Positions 8,433 to 17,479 of a stretch of 39,645 nucleotides of DNA are shown here, in pieces. The position numbers and the translations under genes were made by a program. The stretch is from Kiritimatiellales bacterium (GTDB taxonomy: Bacteria > Verrucomicrobiota > Kiritimatiellia > Kiritimatiellales > Tichowtungiaceae). How positions within the stretch are numbered: position 1 is the stretch's first letter; every line of letters starts with the position of its first letter. The stretch is taken from the NCBI GenBank assembly GCA_041656295.1, contig JBBADV010000021.1:1-39645 (forward strand), written 5' to 3'. The notes under the pieces are model-generated. The model was not told where the DNA came from. It was given only the letters and a program-made list of their open reading frames with translations, and searched no databases.

Positions 8433-8450
8433 ATCACACACTTGTGTGAT
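8433..8450. promoter_or_regulatory. Perfect inverted repeat upstream of the PEP-CTERM gene
   Basis: ATCACACA-CT-TGTGTGAT, eight perfectly paired bases each side of CT, lies 35 bp upstream of the start codon. The half-site order is opposite to a CRP site (TGTGA-N6-TCACA) and there is no T run, so a protein-binding site for an unidentified dimeric regulator is more likely than a terminator. Confidence 0.45.
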
Positions 8451-8451
8451 T

Positions 8452-8463
8452 TCAATCGATTAA
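8452..8463. promoter_or_regulatory. Candidate LacI-family operator, site 2
   Basis: TCAATCGATTAA, 11 of 12 bases identical to the palindrome at 6735, with the same AATCGATT core and followed by an AT-rich TAATTAAATAAA tract as at site 1. It lies 54 bp upstream of the PEP-CTERM gene and directly next to the 18-bp inverted repeat. Confidence 0.45.
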
Positions 8464-8519
8464 TAATTAAATAAAGCTCTCGGCGAAAAAACGCAAGCAT
8501 TTATTTCTCATAAAATTTT

Positions 8520-9632
8520 CTACCCGCACACAGCGGCTAATTCCGGCTTCTGATTTTCGTTTGCAAGCGAAGTGTCTTTCTGCCCAAACACCACCCGCGC
8601 AAGTGCTGCCGCGCGGGGGTTATTCGGATCGCACACATAATACGGAGCCTCCCAGCAGATCAGTTTTTTCGCATAGGGTGCGGCCGCATTAATTTGCGCT
8701 GTAACCCGGTCGGGATCGGCGGTGATGCTGTGATTCAGCTGCATGACATTTTCACCCCGTTGAAAAACTTCAATGTTTGACCAGAATGTAATTTTCCGTT
8801 CGCGACAGACATCCGCCCACGCTTTATACATGGCTTCGGCATGACGCAGCCGGCTGCCGCAGGTGCCGATGGAATCCTGCGGCGCAAGAATATCCAGCGG
8901 AACGCCGTCCAGTGTTTCCAGCCAGCTGGCTTGCATCTCCTGCTCTTTGCCGGGAAAATATTTTGTGCCCGGCGACATCATAATCTGTAACCCGGCATCG
9001 ACACTTTTAATGTGTTCGAAAAATCCCCGGTAAATCCGGTTCAGGCGGCTGATTTTATTCCGGTCGTATGAACCGGTGTAGGCGGTTTCCGATGAAAAAT
9101 AAAATCCATGGAATTCCTGCCGGTATTTCATAAGCTCTGTCAGGCAGTTGACGCACGCCTGCTCTTCGCGTTCCATAATTTCCGGCGCAACCTGATCGCT
9201 CAGACCGGTGGTTGAGCCGTAACCGCCGAGAAACATGCGGATGTTTTCCGCGCCGGCGGCTTCCAGCATCGGTTCCACCACGTTCCAGGTTTTGTACGCG
9301 CTGAATTTCTGCGACGGATAATAGCATTCGCGCAGTTCATTCCAGATGGCGGCCTGAAAAATCGCGGTGTCAATTCCCAGCAGTTTAAACTGCCGGAACA
9401 TTGCGCGCCACTCAGCCACACCCCAGTGAAGCGCCGGTCGCCCGAAATAGTTCGGAGCATGGGCATAAATAAACGCGCCGGTAATATTCATCCGCTGCGG
9501 CTGCGATCCGAGCGTTTGCAGAAACTGCAGGTTATCCTGATTCGCTTCACGGTTCCGCACACCGCAAGAATCCTGCGCGCGCTGACTGGCCATGAAAATT
9601 TTAAAATCTTCTACATCAATAATATCATACAT
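8520..9632 (-). CDS. DUF4434-like TIM-barrel protein, putative glycosidase
   Basis: A 370-residue protein from MYDIIDVEDF, preferred because AGGG lies a few bases upstream; a start 18 codons earlier has no ribosome site and would overlap the preceding gene. The segments ITGAFIYAH, a WRAMFRQFKLLGIDTAIFQ block, GFYFSSE, a LAPQDSIGT segment and FWSNIEVF follow the order of DUF4434 (glycoside-hydrolase-like TIM barrels). Acidic residues in the SSE and NIEVF strand ends are candidate catalytic groups. No signal peptide is visible, so unlike its neighbours it should be cytoplasmic and might act on an imported oligosaccharide. It lies 28 bp after the gene at 9661. Confidence 0.65.
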   Translation of the reverse strand: MYDIIDVEDFKIFMASQRAQDSCGVRNREANQDNLQFLQTLGSQPQRMNITGAFIYAHAPNYFGRPALHWGVAEWRAMFRQFKLLGIDTAIFQAAIWNELRECYYPSQKFSAYKTWNVVEPMLEAAGAENIRMFLGGYGSTTGLSDQVAPEIMEREEQACVNCLTELMKYRQEFHGFYFSSETAYTGSYDRNKISRLNRIYRGFFEHIKSVDAGLQIMMSPGTKYFPGKEQEMQASWLETLDGVPLDILAPQDSIGTCGSRLRHAEAMYKAWADVCRERKITFWSNIEVFQRGENVMQLNHSITADPDRVTAQINAAAPYAKKLICWEAPYYVCDPNNPRAAALARVVFGQKDTSLANENQKPELAAVCG

Positions 9633-9660
9633 ACATGTCCCTGGGGTTATCTCTCCGGTT

Positions 9661-10509
9661 TTATTCCTGACAACATTTCGCGGCATTTTTTACGGCGGTT
9701 TTCCACTGCTCTTCCGGCGCGGTGAATAATTGTGTCGACATCCTGAAATTGTCTGACCGGCCGGCCGGCATCATTTCGCCGGCGTACGGTTGAAAATAAT
9801 GTTTGCGGAACGAGGTGTGGTCATGAATCGCCTGCTTGATTCCTTTACCCGGCAGAGTGTCCGGCGGGAACTGCATCAGAATGACCAGACCGTTTTCCGG
9901 CACATACAGCGCGAGCCAATGCAAATCCTGTTTTACTTCCCATTTCGCCGTACTGGAAAGTTCACCGTCAATCACATCGCCGGCAACGGTTTCCGCCAGC
10001 CAGTATTTGGCATCCGGCGTCCAGCAGTGCATAAAGGCGTAACCGGTTTGAATAAACTGACCGGAAGCGAATGTCAGCACGGCCTCTTCCTGAATGACGC
10101 CGTCTTCGACAATAATTTTTGAAGCGAGCCGGACATCGTGCAGCCGGCTCTCTTTGATGAGTTCCAGCCGTTTGCCGGAAATTTCCTCCTTAGCGGCAGG
10201 CATTTTTTCAAGCATCACACCGTCGACCTGCACTGAAATTTTATCGACTTCTTCGCGTCCGCCCTCGCGATGCCCTGTGCCGATCCATTTATACTCGCCG
10301 GGATGAAATACCAGTCCCCAGTTTCCGCGGTAAACACCGGCTTCAATCTTGCCGAGTTTTACATCATCAATTGTATAGGCCCGTTCCGGCGCAAACCGTA
10401 CGGATAAATCGCCGCTGCGGAATGTCACCGCCACGGAATGATTACCGACGAACACGCCCGCCAACAGAACCGGCACCGTTTGTTTAATTGTTTTTTGAAT
10501 GCATTTCAT
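9661..10509 (-). CDS. Secreted protein of unknown function, paralogue of 10676 gene
   Basis: A 282-residue protein with a signal peptide (basic MKCIQKTIKQ, then hydrophobic TVPVLLAGVFVG). I do not recognise the family. It shares with the upstream neighbour the ordered blocks GNWGLVFHPGEYKWIG (residues ~63-78), QTGYAFMHCWTP (~155-166), a W-A-L/V-YxPE segment, LPGKGIKQAIHD and a KHYFQPYAGE-(x)5-AG block near the C-terminus. Histidines and acids recur in these blocks, but no known catalytic motif is evident. The position between LamG/DUF6067 and DUF4434 genes suggests a role in the same substrate pathway: an all-beta lyase/hydrolase or a binding protein. Confidence 0.7.
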   Translation of the reverse strand: MKCIQKTIKQTVPVLLAGVFVGNHSVAVTFRSGDLSVRFAPERAYTIDDVKLGKIEAGVYRGNWGLVFHPGEYKWIGTGHREGGREEVDKISVQVDGVMLEKMPAAKEEISGKRLELIKESRLHDVRLASKIIVEDGVIQEEAVLTFASGQFIQTGYAFMHCWTPDAKYWLAETVAGDVIDGELSSTAKWEVKQDLHWLALYVPENGLVILMQFPPDTLPGKGIKQAIHDHTSFRKHYFQPYAGEMMPAGRSDNFRMSTQLFTAPEEQWKTAVKNAAKCCQE

Positions 10510-10531
10510 CGTTTGACTATTTTAATTTTTA

Positions 10532-10565
10532 TTGTAACCGCGAATAACCGCGAATGAACGCAAAT
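10532..10565. repeat. AACCGCGAATGAACGC-type intergenic repeat
   Basis: AACCGCGAATAACCGCGAATG followed by AACGCAAATG, a short degenerate direct repeat in the 166-bp gap between the two unknown secreted paralogues. Related words occur at 35601-35726 and in the inverted repeat at 17521. The rest of this gap shows no clear feature. Confidence 0.6.
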
Positions 10566-10675
10566 GAAAAGACCAGTGTAATGTTGATTCTACGAACAAA
10601 CTCTGGCTCATCGAATCGGTGCTACAACAATTTTTCTTTTTGTGAGTTTTGTGCATTTTTGCAGTCATACATTTT

Positions 10676-11593
10676 TTAATGCTCTTTTGTCATTTGCGCG
10701 GTTTTAATGACGTCCTCTTTCCACCGTTCCGGTTTGACGCGAACACCCTGAATCTTCATTGCAAAAGAGTATTTTTCACCGGCGTGCAGTGTTTCACGGG
10801 AAAACGGCTGATAATATAACTTGTGATATTGATGCGTCGCAAGATCCTGGAGAGCATGCCCGATATCTTTGCCCGGAAGATTTTCCGGTGAATAGGACGC
10901 CAGCATCGCCACATTCATTTCCGGTTCATAAACAGCGACCCACGCAACAGATTCTTTTCGCAGTATTAATCCCTGAGTATCAAAAATACCTTCAATTAAT
11001 TCACCGGATTCATCCTGAGCCATCCATTCTGTAGTGGTCGGTGCCCAGCACACCATAAACGCATACCCTGTCCAAACAGATGTATCTTCGTCAACATTTA
11101 GATTAAGATACCGCTGAATGCCGGTCGGAGTGATTATTGTCCGCTGCATAACCGATATGCCGCGAATTTTTGATTTAGTGATAAATTCTCCGGTTTTCAG
11201 CACGTTTATCTCCGCCGGTGCCGGTGCCGGAATTTCAACGCCGTCAACAATCAATTGCATTGATATAATTTTTTCGGTGGCATTGCCGGCACTGTCTTTA
11301 TTGTTTCCACCGACAAATTTCATATCGCCGCCGTGAAAAATAAAACCGTAGTTGCCGTTGTTTAATCCGATGCGCTGCCCCTGAAAAACGATCTGCTCCA
11401 ACGCATAGGAATAACGCGGTGAAAAGCGGGCCGAATAATCACCGGCGGCCAGACTGAATGCACCGTAAACTCCGGTTGACGCGGCGGAATCCGCCGCGCC
11501 GTTTCCGGCAGCAGATATGCCGGCGGCAAACAGTGCGCACAGCACTGGCCGCCGGATACTGCTGATGAAATTATGCCAGCCGGAGTTTTTCAT
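10676..11593 (-). CDS. Secreted protein of unknown function, paralogue of 9661 gene
   Basis: A 305-residue protein starting MKNSGWHNFISS, with GGTGGA upstream; a GTG three codons earlier is less likely. A hydrophobic VLCALFAAGISAAG forms the signal. It shares with the 9661 gene the blocks GNYGFIFHGGDMKFVG, WTGYAFMVCWAP, WVAVYEPE, NLPGKDIGHALQD and KLYYQPFSRE-(x)4-AG. Overall similarity is moderate, so the pair is an old duplication. It begins 13 bp after the LamG/DUF6067 gene, almost certainly on the same transcript. No family name or activity can be assigned. Confidence 0.7.
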   Translation of the reverse strand: MKNSGWHNFISSIRRPVLCALFAAGISAAGNGAADSAASTGVYGAFSLAAGDYSARFSPRYSYALEQIVFQGQRIGLNNGNYGFIFHGGDMKFVGGNNKDSAGNATEKIISMQLIVDGVEIPAPAPAEINVLKTGEFITKSKIRGISVMQRTIITPTGIQRYLNLNVDEDTSVWTGYAFMVCWAPTTTEWMAQDESGELIEGIFDTQGLILRKESVAWVAVYEPEMNVAMLASYSPENLPGKDIGHALQDLATHQYHKLYYQPFSRETLHAGEKYSFAMKIQGVRVKPERWKEDVIKTAQMTKEH

Positions 11594-11606
11594 CGGTTCC
11601 ACCGCA

Positions 11607-14420
11607 TCAATAATTAATTTTCAGCGCGACATAATCGTTACGCGGAATATTGAGTTCAACAGACTTTCCGTTAAGCGGAATCTGCGTCCGGGTTTCTGCA
11701 TTCCGGACGGAGGACACCGCCAGATCGCCGAAATTGATTTTCACTTTTTCACCGGTACGGTTCAGATTGGAAATAATCGCCAGAATTTTTTTATCGTTTT
11801 TATAATACCCGACGACAACATTTTCTTTATCGGCAGTAATTGCATCGTCTGCCCAGTACGGAATAAATTCCACCGCTTTATCGGTGATGCCGAATTCTTC
11901 TCTGAACCGCCAGGTTTTCAACACTTCTTCACGGTTGCAGAACAGCGGCCAGATGGCCATATCCGCCTGCATAATCCGTGAAAGCATATCGCGGGCCGTC
12001 ACCGGATTCGCCATCAGGCCTTTGTCAAATTTCAGACAGGGCAGCCAGACCATCACCGCACCCCACTGCCCGTGGAAACATTCCGCACGAACCCGATCCA
12101 TCGGCAGTGCATAGCTGTAATAATAAACCATTTCTTCCGGTTTGTCCGACGGCGGCAGAAATTCCGGATTCCTGCTTTTAAAATATCCGTCATAATACTG
12201 CTCACCAATCAGCATACCGGTATACATGCTCAGCGATTGCATTGTGTGCGTGGCGGAACAGTGTGCAACCGAAGCCGGCGTTTCACCATTCGCTTTCCAC
12301 ATATTATAGGTCATCCGCTTGATCATATTACGTGAACCGATCTGCTCATAGGTCGGACGCCGGGTTCCGTCGAAATCATCATACCCACCGCCGGAAACTG
12401 CGCGCGTGTTCGGAATCGGCTGAGTTTCATCCATGTAGACACCGTCCATGCGACCGAAAACCTTGGCCCATTCTGCGGCGCACCAGACAAGATAATCACC
12501 CCACTCCGTGGTCGTACATGCACGAATCATCTGCCGTGATCCACCGCCGGGACGTCCGGGTTCGGTCGCCCAGTGTTCGCGCATAAAATCAGCATCCGGC
12601 TCCTCTTTATCGCCGTCTTTCAGAATTGCGTGCAGCCGCGTCCAGTACGGAATAATTTTCCGGTGTTCCTTATGATCCCATTTTACCTTGTCGCAGACTT
12701 TATCAATATTCAGCGCGCGCGTCGGGTCCGGATCATGAATCATCCAGCGCCATTCATCCGGCCAGTAAATCAGTTGATTCCCGCGTGTTTCGCCCTGCAT
12801 AGAGTCGTATTGCGCCGAATAGGTCCAGCCGCGCCAGCCGTCCGGCAGCGGTTTCACCGGCGTTGCCATCATTCCAAAGCGAATCGAAATTTCTTCGTTA
12901 TTTTTCAGCGGCAGCGCTTTGGCGATCATATCAATTTTAAGATCAACCCGTCCGTCAGCGTAACGTTCCGCACGAATAGAATTTTCACGTTCTTTCGGCC
13001 ACCAGTATTGATCGGACTCGGTGAACCAGAGCATTCCGTGACTGTTATTGCCGATCCATACCGTTGTTTTCAAGCCGCTCTCAAATACCGTTCCCGCCTT
13101 GCGTGACAGTTCACGCGAAAAAGAGTGTTTCACCAGATCCTGCGATTCATAAGCCACTGGCGCGCCGACATAATGAATCATATCCGCCGCATTTGCGGTG
13201 AAAGGAATATTCAATTCCAGCCGGTCTAAGACACCTTTCGGTTTCAGCGCCAGATCGCACCAGATTACACCGTCATATTCGATGGTGTAGGTCAGCGTCA
13301 CGTCCGCCGCTTTTGCGGACGCTTTGCGAACCAGCACAAGACGGCCGGCTTCCTTTGAAACCACTTCCGGCACCGAAAATGAAATCTGTTCTTTTCCAAG
13401 CAGAAAACTTACCGGCGCTGACAGCACTTCTGCACCGGCGGAAACTACTGAACCCAGCGCGCCGGCACCGGAAACGGAATACTGACGACCCCACGTGCCA
13501 ACGTTACCCTGCTCATACTGCACCGGCGTCCACGGCGGCAGAACAACATCGCCGTTTAATGCTTCAAGACCGAGCTTCGGACATCCGTTTTCAAACCAGC
13601 GGCTGCGTAAGCCCACATTTTTCTCGGTGGCCGGAACGGTCGTTTTAGCAACTTCAATCTTCAAATCCGGCAGCCGGTCTTTGGCCAGTGCCGCAACTTC
13701 ATTTTCATCTAACGGACGGTTGAAAATACGCACATCGCTGATGGATGTTGCTCCGTCGGCATAGCCCATGCCTTTGCCGGACGGACCGACAGTAAACAGT
13801 TTCGGCCATTTGATGTCCGCCGCAACTGACGCGCTGCCCGCTTTGCGGCCGTCAACGAACAAAGCCACTTCCTTGCCGGAATCATATGTTACAACAATAT
13901 GATGCCATGATCCTTTTTCCCATTTTAACGATGATGCATCGCGCAGGAAAATTTTGTCGCCGGCTTCAGTGTATTCGAGATAAACCGCTGCGCCGGATTG
14001 TTTATATTTATAAATAAAGATTTTTCCGAAAGGCGATTTGCCGGAAACAACCGTCTGCAGAAACATGTGCATAAAATTATCATTCGGTTCCCAGTCGAAC
14101 GGTTTGATAAGCAATTCAATAGAACCTGTGCTGTCCGGCAGATTTTTTACGGCATCATACTGAACGGATGCGTTTCCTGTTCCGACGAGCAGGCCGCGGA
14201 TGGAATGTGACATGGTATCAAAATCGCGGGTATCTTTTGTTTCAAACAGCACTTTCCCCTTGGCAGAACCTGCGGCCTGCTGAGCATCAATGCTGTCACC
14301 GCTCCGGCAGTAATCGACACTGAACGTAATGTCTGCCGGTTTCGCCGCCGCCGCAAAAAGATTTGCAAAATTACTGAAGCTGAACGCCGTTGCCGCCATT
14401 AGAATCATTCTGTACTTCAT
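11607..14420 (-). CDS. Secreted LamG-domain, DUF6067-like putative glycoside hydrolase
   Basis: A 937-residue exported protein with a signal peptide (MILMAATAFSFSNFANLFAAA). Residues ~80-240 form a LamG/concanavalin jelly roll: GSIELLIKPFDWE, WHHIVVTYDSG, VALFVDGRKAG and a VRIFNRPLDENEVAAL end. The central region ~270-510 looks beta-rich. The region from LPDGWRGWTY onward resembles DUF6067 glycoside-hydrolase-like barrels, with YWPDEWRW, a TTEWGDYLVW segment and DGVYMDETQPIPN, whose acids are the best catalytic candidates. A C-terminal beta domain ends the chain. GGAG with a longish spacer precedes the ATG. It is divergent from a full-length paralogue at 14600 and heads the run with two unknown secreted proteins. 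Confidence 0.8.
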   Translation of the reverse strand: MKYRMILMAATAFSFSNFANLFAAAAKPADITFSVDYCRSGDSIDAQQAAGSAKGKVLFETKDTRDFDTMSHSIRGLLVGTGNASVQYDAVKNLPDSTGSIELLIKPFDWEPNDNFMHMFLQTVVSGKSPFGKIFIYKYKQSGAAVYLEYTEAGDKIFLRDASSLKWEKGSWHHIVVTYDSGKEVALFVDGRKAGSASVAADIKWPKLFTVGPSGKGMGYADGATSISDVRIFNRPLDENEVAALAKDRLPDLKIEVAKTTVPATEKNVGLRSRWFENGCPKLGLEALNGDVVLPPWTPVQYEQGNVGTWGRQYSVSGAGALGSVVSAGAEVLSAPVSFLLGKEQISFSVPEVVSKEAGRLVLVRKASAKAADVTLTYTIEYDGVIWCDLALKPKGVLDRLELNIPFTANAADMIHYVGAPVAYESQDLVKHSFSRELSRKAGTVFESGLKTTVWIGNNSHGMLWFTESDQYWWPKERENSIRAERYADGRVDLKIDMIAKALPLKNNEEISIRFGMMATPVKPLPDGWRGWTYSAQYDSMQGETRGNQLIYWPDEWRWMIHDPDPTRALNIDKVCDKVKWDHKEHRKIIPYWTRLHAILKDGDKEEPDADFMREHWATEPGRPGGGSRQMIRACTTTEWGDYLVWCAAEWAKVFGRMDGVYMDETQPIPNTRAVSGGGYDDFDGTRRPTYEQIGSRNMIKRMTYNMWKANGETPASVAHCSATHTMQSLSMYTGMLIGEQYYDGYFKSRNPEFLPPSDKPEEMVYYYSYALPMDRVRAECFHGQWGAVMVWLPCLKFDKGLMANPVTARDMLSRIMQADMAIWPLFCNREEVLKTWRFREEFGITDKAVEFIPYWADDAITADKENVVVGYYKNDKKILAIISNLNRTGEKVKINFGDLAVSSVRNAETRTQIPLNGKSVELNIPRNDYVALKINY

Positions 14421-14525
14421 CTCTTTTTTTCTCCTCTCAATGCCCTGATTTTTAACCCTGCGGCCGGGAAACAGCGCCGCGTTTCTAAAATTATATGAAC
14501 AGATTATTCACTCAATGTCTACAAT

Positions 14526-14537
14526 TTTATCGATTAA
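14526..14537. promoter_or_regulatory. Candidate LacI-family operator, site 3, in the divergent region
   Basis: TTTATCGATTAA, 11 of 12 matches to the palindrome at 6735. It lies in the 179-bp region between the two divergent LamG/DUF6067 genes, where one bound regulator could control both. A TTGACG hexamer starting at 14546 is a possible -35 box for the rightward gene, but no convincing -10 follows at the right distance. Confidence 0.45.
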
Positions 14538-14599
14538 AATAATATTGACGATAATTCTGTGTCTGGCAGGATGTTGGCGATTTACTGAAAGGCGAAATT

Positions 14600-17479
14600 A
14601 TGCCGGAAAAAAAATTATTCTATTTTTTGTTCACCGCCGGTGCAGTTTTTTTTACCACGTCCGGTGAAAGCCTGTACCAGACAAACGAAACGTTTCACGC
14701 TGAATATCTGCAGCAGCAGATTCATGCCGCACATGCCGCTGGCTCAACTCAGGCGGTAGTACTCCACCAGTCCACTGCAACGTTTGATATTAATCCGGTC
14801 ACAAAAAAGAACGAAGGATTAAAGGTCGGCAACGGTTGCGCCTCCCTCTCCTATCAAACCGTCGGAAATCTTCCGTCCACCGCCGGCTCCATTGAGATCC
14901 GGTTTAAACCGGTGGATTGGGATGCCGCAGTGAGTGAAGACTATATGATATTTCAAACCACCACCGACACAAAGCTTGTTATTTATAAGCGAACCGTGAA
15001 CGGAATTGCGGTGCATTTTACTATTAATGATTCTCCGGCGCCGGTCTTTCTTTATCGCAGTATTACCAACTGGCAGAACCATATTTTTCATCATCTGGTG
15101 TTTACTTACGATGCCGCCGGCGATGCTGTGTTATATATCGACGGAATTGAAACCGGGCGCGCTGAAATCGGCACGCCGGCTGATCCGGCAAATATTGTCT
15201 GGCCGTCGCAGTTTTCTGTTGGGCCGGCAGGCAGCTGGGGCAGAGACACCGGGCAGACTGCCATTGAGCGCGTCCGGATTTATGATGCGGTTCTAACTTC
15301 AGATCAGGTGCAATATCTGGCCGCCCAGACAGAATTCAACCGGCTTTCCGGAACATTCAGCAAATGGTTCGAGTCCGGTCGCCCGAAACTCGGACTTGCC
15401 GCACTGGATAAAGACACCGTGCTGCCGCCGTGGACTGCGGTTTCCTGGACAAACGGTACGGCGTCCTGCTGGAACCGGAATTATAATTTTTCCGGCACTC
15501 AGTTTTTAGGAAATTTAATTGCCGGCACAAACTCCCTGCTTCACGAACCGATGCTGCTCCGCATCGCTGTCGATCAGCAGGCAGGTGTATTGTCTTTCAG
15601 CGAACCTGTGATCACCGATCAGGGACAGGGACGCATCTGTTTTTCCCGCACCGGCAGTTTCGGAAATACCACCGCTTCAGTTTCCTACACATTTGAATAC
15701 GACGGCTTACTCTGGTGCGATCTCACCTTAAATATTCCGGACGGTTCAGCGCTGACCGCCCTGTCGCTTGAAACTGTGGTGGAAAAAGAATCGGCGCAGT
15801 TGATGCATTACACCGGCGCGCCGCAGACCTACACGTCGCAAAATATTCCCGGAAATTCATACAGCAAAATGATTCCGGCGGACGCCGGAACTCATCATCT
15901 TTCCGGATTGAAAACCATGATGTGGATCGGAAACAACCATCACGGTTTTTTATGGTGTACGGAATCCGATCAATACTGGTGGCCGAAAGACCAGGGTAAC
16001 TGTCTGTCTGTTATCCGTGACGCAGACGAAACAGTTTTATTTAAAATTGATATGGTTTCCGGCGCACTGCCGGCCAATGCACCGTCTACCATAACATACA
16101 GTTTCGGTTTAATGGCTACACCGGTAAAACCGCTGCCGGACGGATGGCGCGCATGGACGCATACCGACCAGGCCATCGGACGGAAAGGTGACCTGCGCGG
16201 CATTAATGTTTTTTATTGGCCCAGTGAATACCGCTTCATGATGCTGGATCAGGACCCTTCCCGTTATCTTAACATTGAATCAACCCGGACACGGATCTCT
16301 TCCGACCTCACAAACCCGGAACGCCGGTATATCCTTCCTTACTGGACCCGCACCAACATCCACGACGAATATGAAGAAGCGATCGGCGGTGGAAATACAA
16401 ATGTTGTAACCAAAGTATTAACCGAAGCACCGCTGATAACCCGCGAATGGGCGACCTTTCCGCAAGCGAGCGGCACCATCAGAATGTCCGCTGCAACCGA
16501 ATGGAGTGATTATCTGGCCTGGAGTCTCGAAGAATTCGTTAATGTGATGGGTCATGCTGACGGCACGTATATAGACGAAGTTCAACCGATTCCAAATACC
16601 CGGGCAGAATCCGGCGGCGGATATGATGCATTGGACGGAACCCGCCGTCCGACATTCGAAATTTTCGGCTCGCGCAATCTTTTCAAACGTATGACATATA
16701 ACACCTGGCAGCGGAATCACGAGCGTCCCAGAGCAACCGCTCACTGTTCAGCGACACAAAGTGCACATTCGCTCAGTGCATTCGATCTCTGGCTCATCGG
16801 CGAACAGTATAACAGCGGTTATTTCTGGCAGAATCCCGAACTTAAACCGCCCGCCGGCGATCCGGTTGAAGAAATTTATTATTACAATTATGCACTGCCG
16901 ATGGACCGGGTTCGCGCCGAATGTTTTCCTGATCAATGGGGCACTGTCATCGTCTGGCTTCCTCAGCTTAAAAATCAGCCGAACATTATAACCAATGTCG
17001 CCTCCACCAGAGACATGCTCTCACGGGTTCTCCAGGCGGACGTGGTGATCTGGCCGCTGTGGTGCAACTCCGCGGAAATTCACAAAACATGGACATGGAG
17101 AAAGGCATTTGATATCGGCAATACTGACATCAGCTTTCATCCGTATTGGGAGCAAACATTGATAACAATGTCGGGATCAGATACCGGTGCCGGCACAAAC
17201 CTCATTGCCGGCTATTATCAAAAACCGGACGGCGACTTGCTCGCTATCATTTCAAATCTTAACCGAACGTCACAAACTGTCCGCGTAACTTTCAACAATT
17301 ATCCAATAGCAAATGTAATTGACGCCGAAACAAAAACAGAAATCCCCATTGATGCTGACAACATGGTGATTTTGAATATTCTCAGAAATGACTTCAGCGT
17401 GTTACAAATCACCGCAGATAAGTCTGCCGCTCCGGTTTCATCATTTCTATTTTATATCAATTCACACCCTGCTGAATAA
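14600..17479 (+). CDS. Secreted LamG-domain, DUF6067-like putative glycoside hydrolase, second paralogue
   Basis: A 959-residue protein with a weak signal region (MPEKKLFYFLFTAGAVFFTTSG). It has the same order as the divergent neighbour: a LamG module at ~90-245 (GSIEIRFKPVDWD, HHLVFTYDAAG, AVLYIDGIETG, VRIYDAVLT), SGRPKLGLAALDKDTVLPPW, a beta-rich middle, LPDGWRAWTHTDQ, YWPSEYRF, TEWSDYLAWS, DGTYIDEVQPIPN and ESGGGYDALDGTRRPTFE. The C-terminal domain carries AIISNLNRT, as in the paralogue. It ends with ~30 extra residues. GAAAGGCG precedes the ATG. The pair probably differ in fine specificity for the same glycan class. Nothing follows for 740 bp. Confidence 0.8.
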   Translation: MPEKKLFYFLFTAGAVFFTTSGESLYQTNETFHAEYLQQQIHAAHAAGSTQAVVLHQSTATFDINPVTKKNEGLKVGNGCASLSYQTVGNLPSTAGSIEIRFKPVDWDAAVSEDYMIFQTTTDTKLVIYKRTVNGIAVHFTINDSPAPVFLYRSITNWQNHIFHHLVFTYDAAGDAVLYIDGIETGRAEIGTPADPANIVWPSQFSVGPAGSWGRDTGQTAIERVRIYDAVLTSDQVQYLAAQTEFNRLSGTFSKWFESGRPKLGLAALDKDTVLPPWTAVSWTNGTASCWNRNYNFSGTQFLGNLIAGTNSLLHEPMLLRIAVDQQAGVLSFSEPVITDQGQGRICFSRTGSFGNTTASVSYTFEYDGLLWCDLTLNIPDGSALTALSLETVVEKESAQLMHYTGAPQTYTSQNIPGNSYSKMIPADAGTHHLSGLKTMMWIGNNHHGFLWCTESDQYWWPKDQGNCLSVIRDADETVLFKIDMVSGALPANAPSTITYSFGLMATPVKPLPDGWRAWTHTDQAIGRKGDLRGINVFYWPSEYRFMMLDQDPSRYLNIESTRTRISSDLTNPERRYILPYWTRTNIHDEYEEAIGGGNTNVVTKVLTEAPLITREWATFPQASGTIRMSAATEWSDYLAWSLEEFVNVMGHADGTYIDEVQPIPNTRAESGGGYDALDGTRRPTFEIFGSRNLFKRMTYNTWQRNHERPRATAHCSATQSAHSLSAFDLWLIGEQYNSGYFWQNPELKPPAGDPVEEIYYYNYALPMDRVRAECFPDQWGTVIVWLPQLKNQPNIITNVASTRDMLSRVLQADVVIWPLWCNSAEIHKTWTWRKAFDIGNTDISFHPYWEQTLITMSGSDTGAGTNLIAGYYQKPDGDLLAIISNLNRTSQTVRVTFNNYPIANVIDAETKTEIPIDADNMVILNILRNDFSVLQITADKSAAPVSSFLFYINSHPAE

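Noticed and set aside
8433..8450. CRP binding site
   Set aside because: The half-sites are in the reverse order (ATCACA before TGTGAT) from the CRP consensus.
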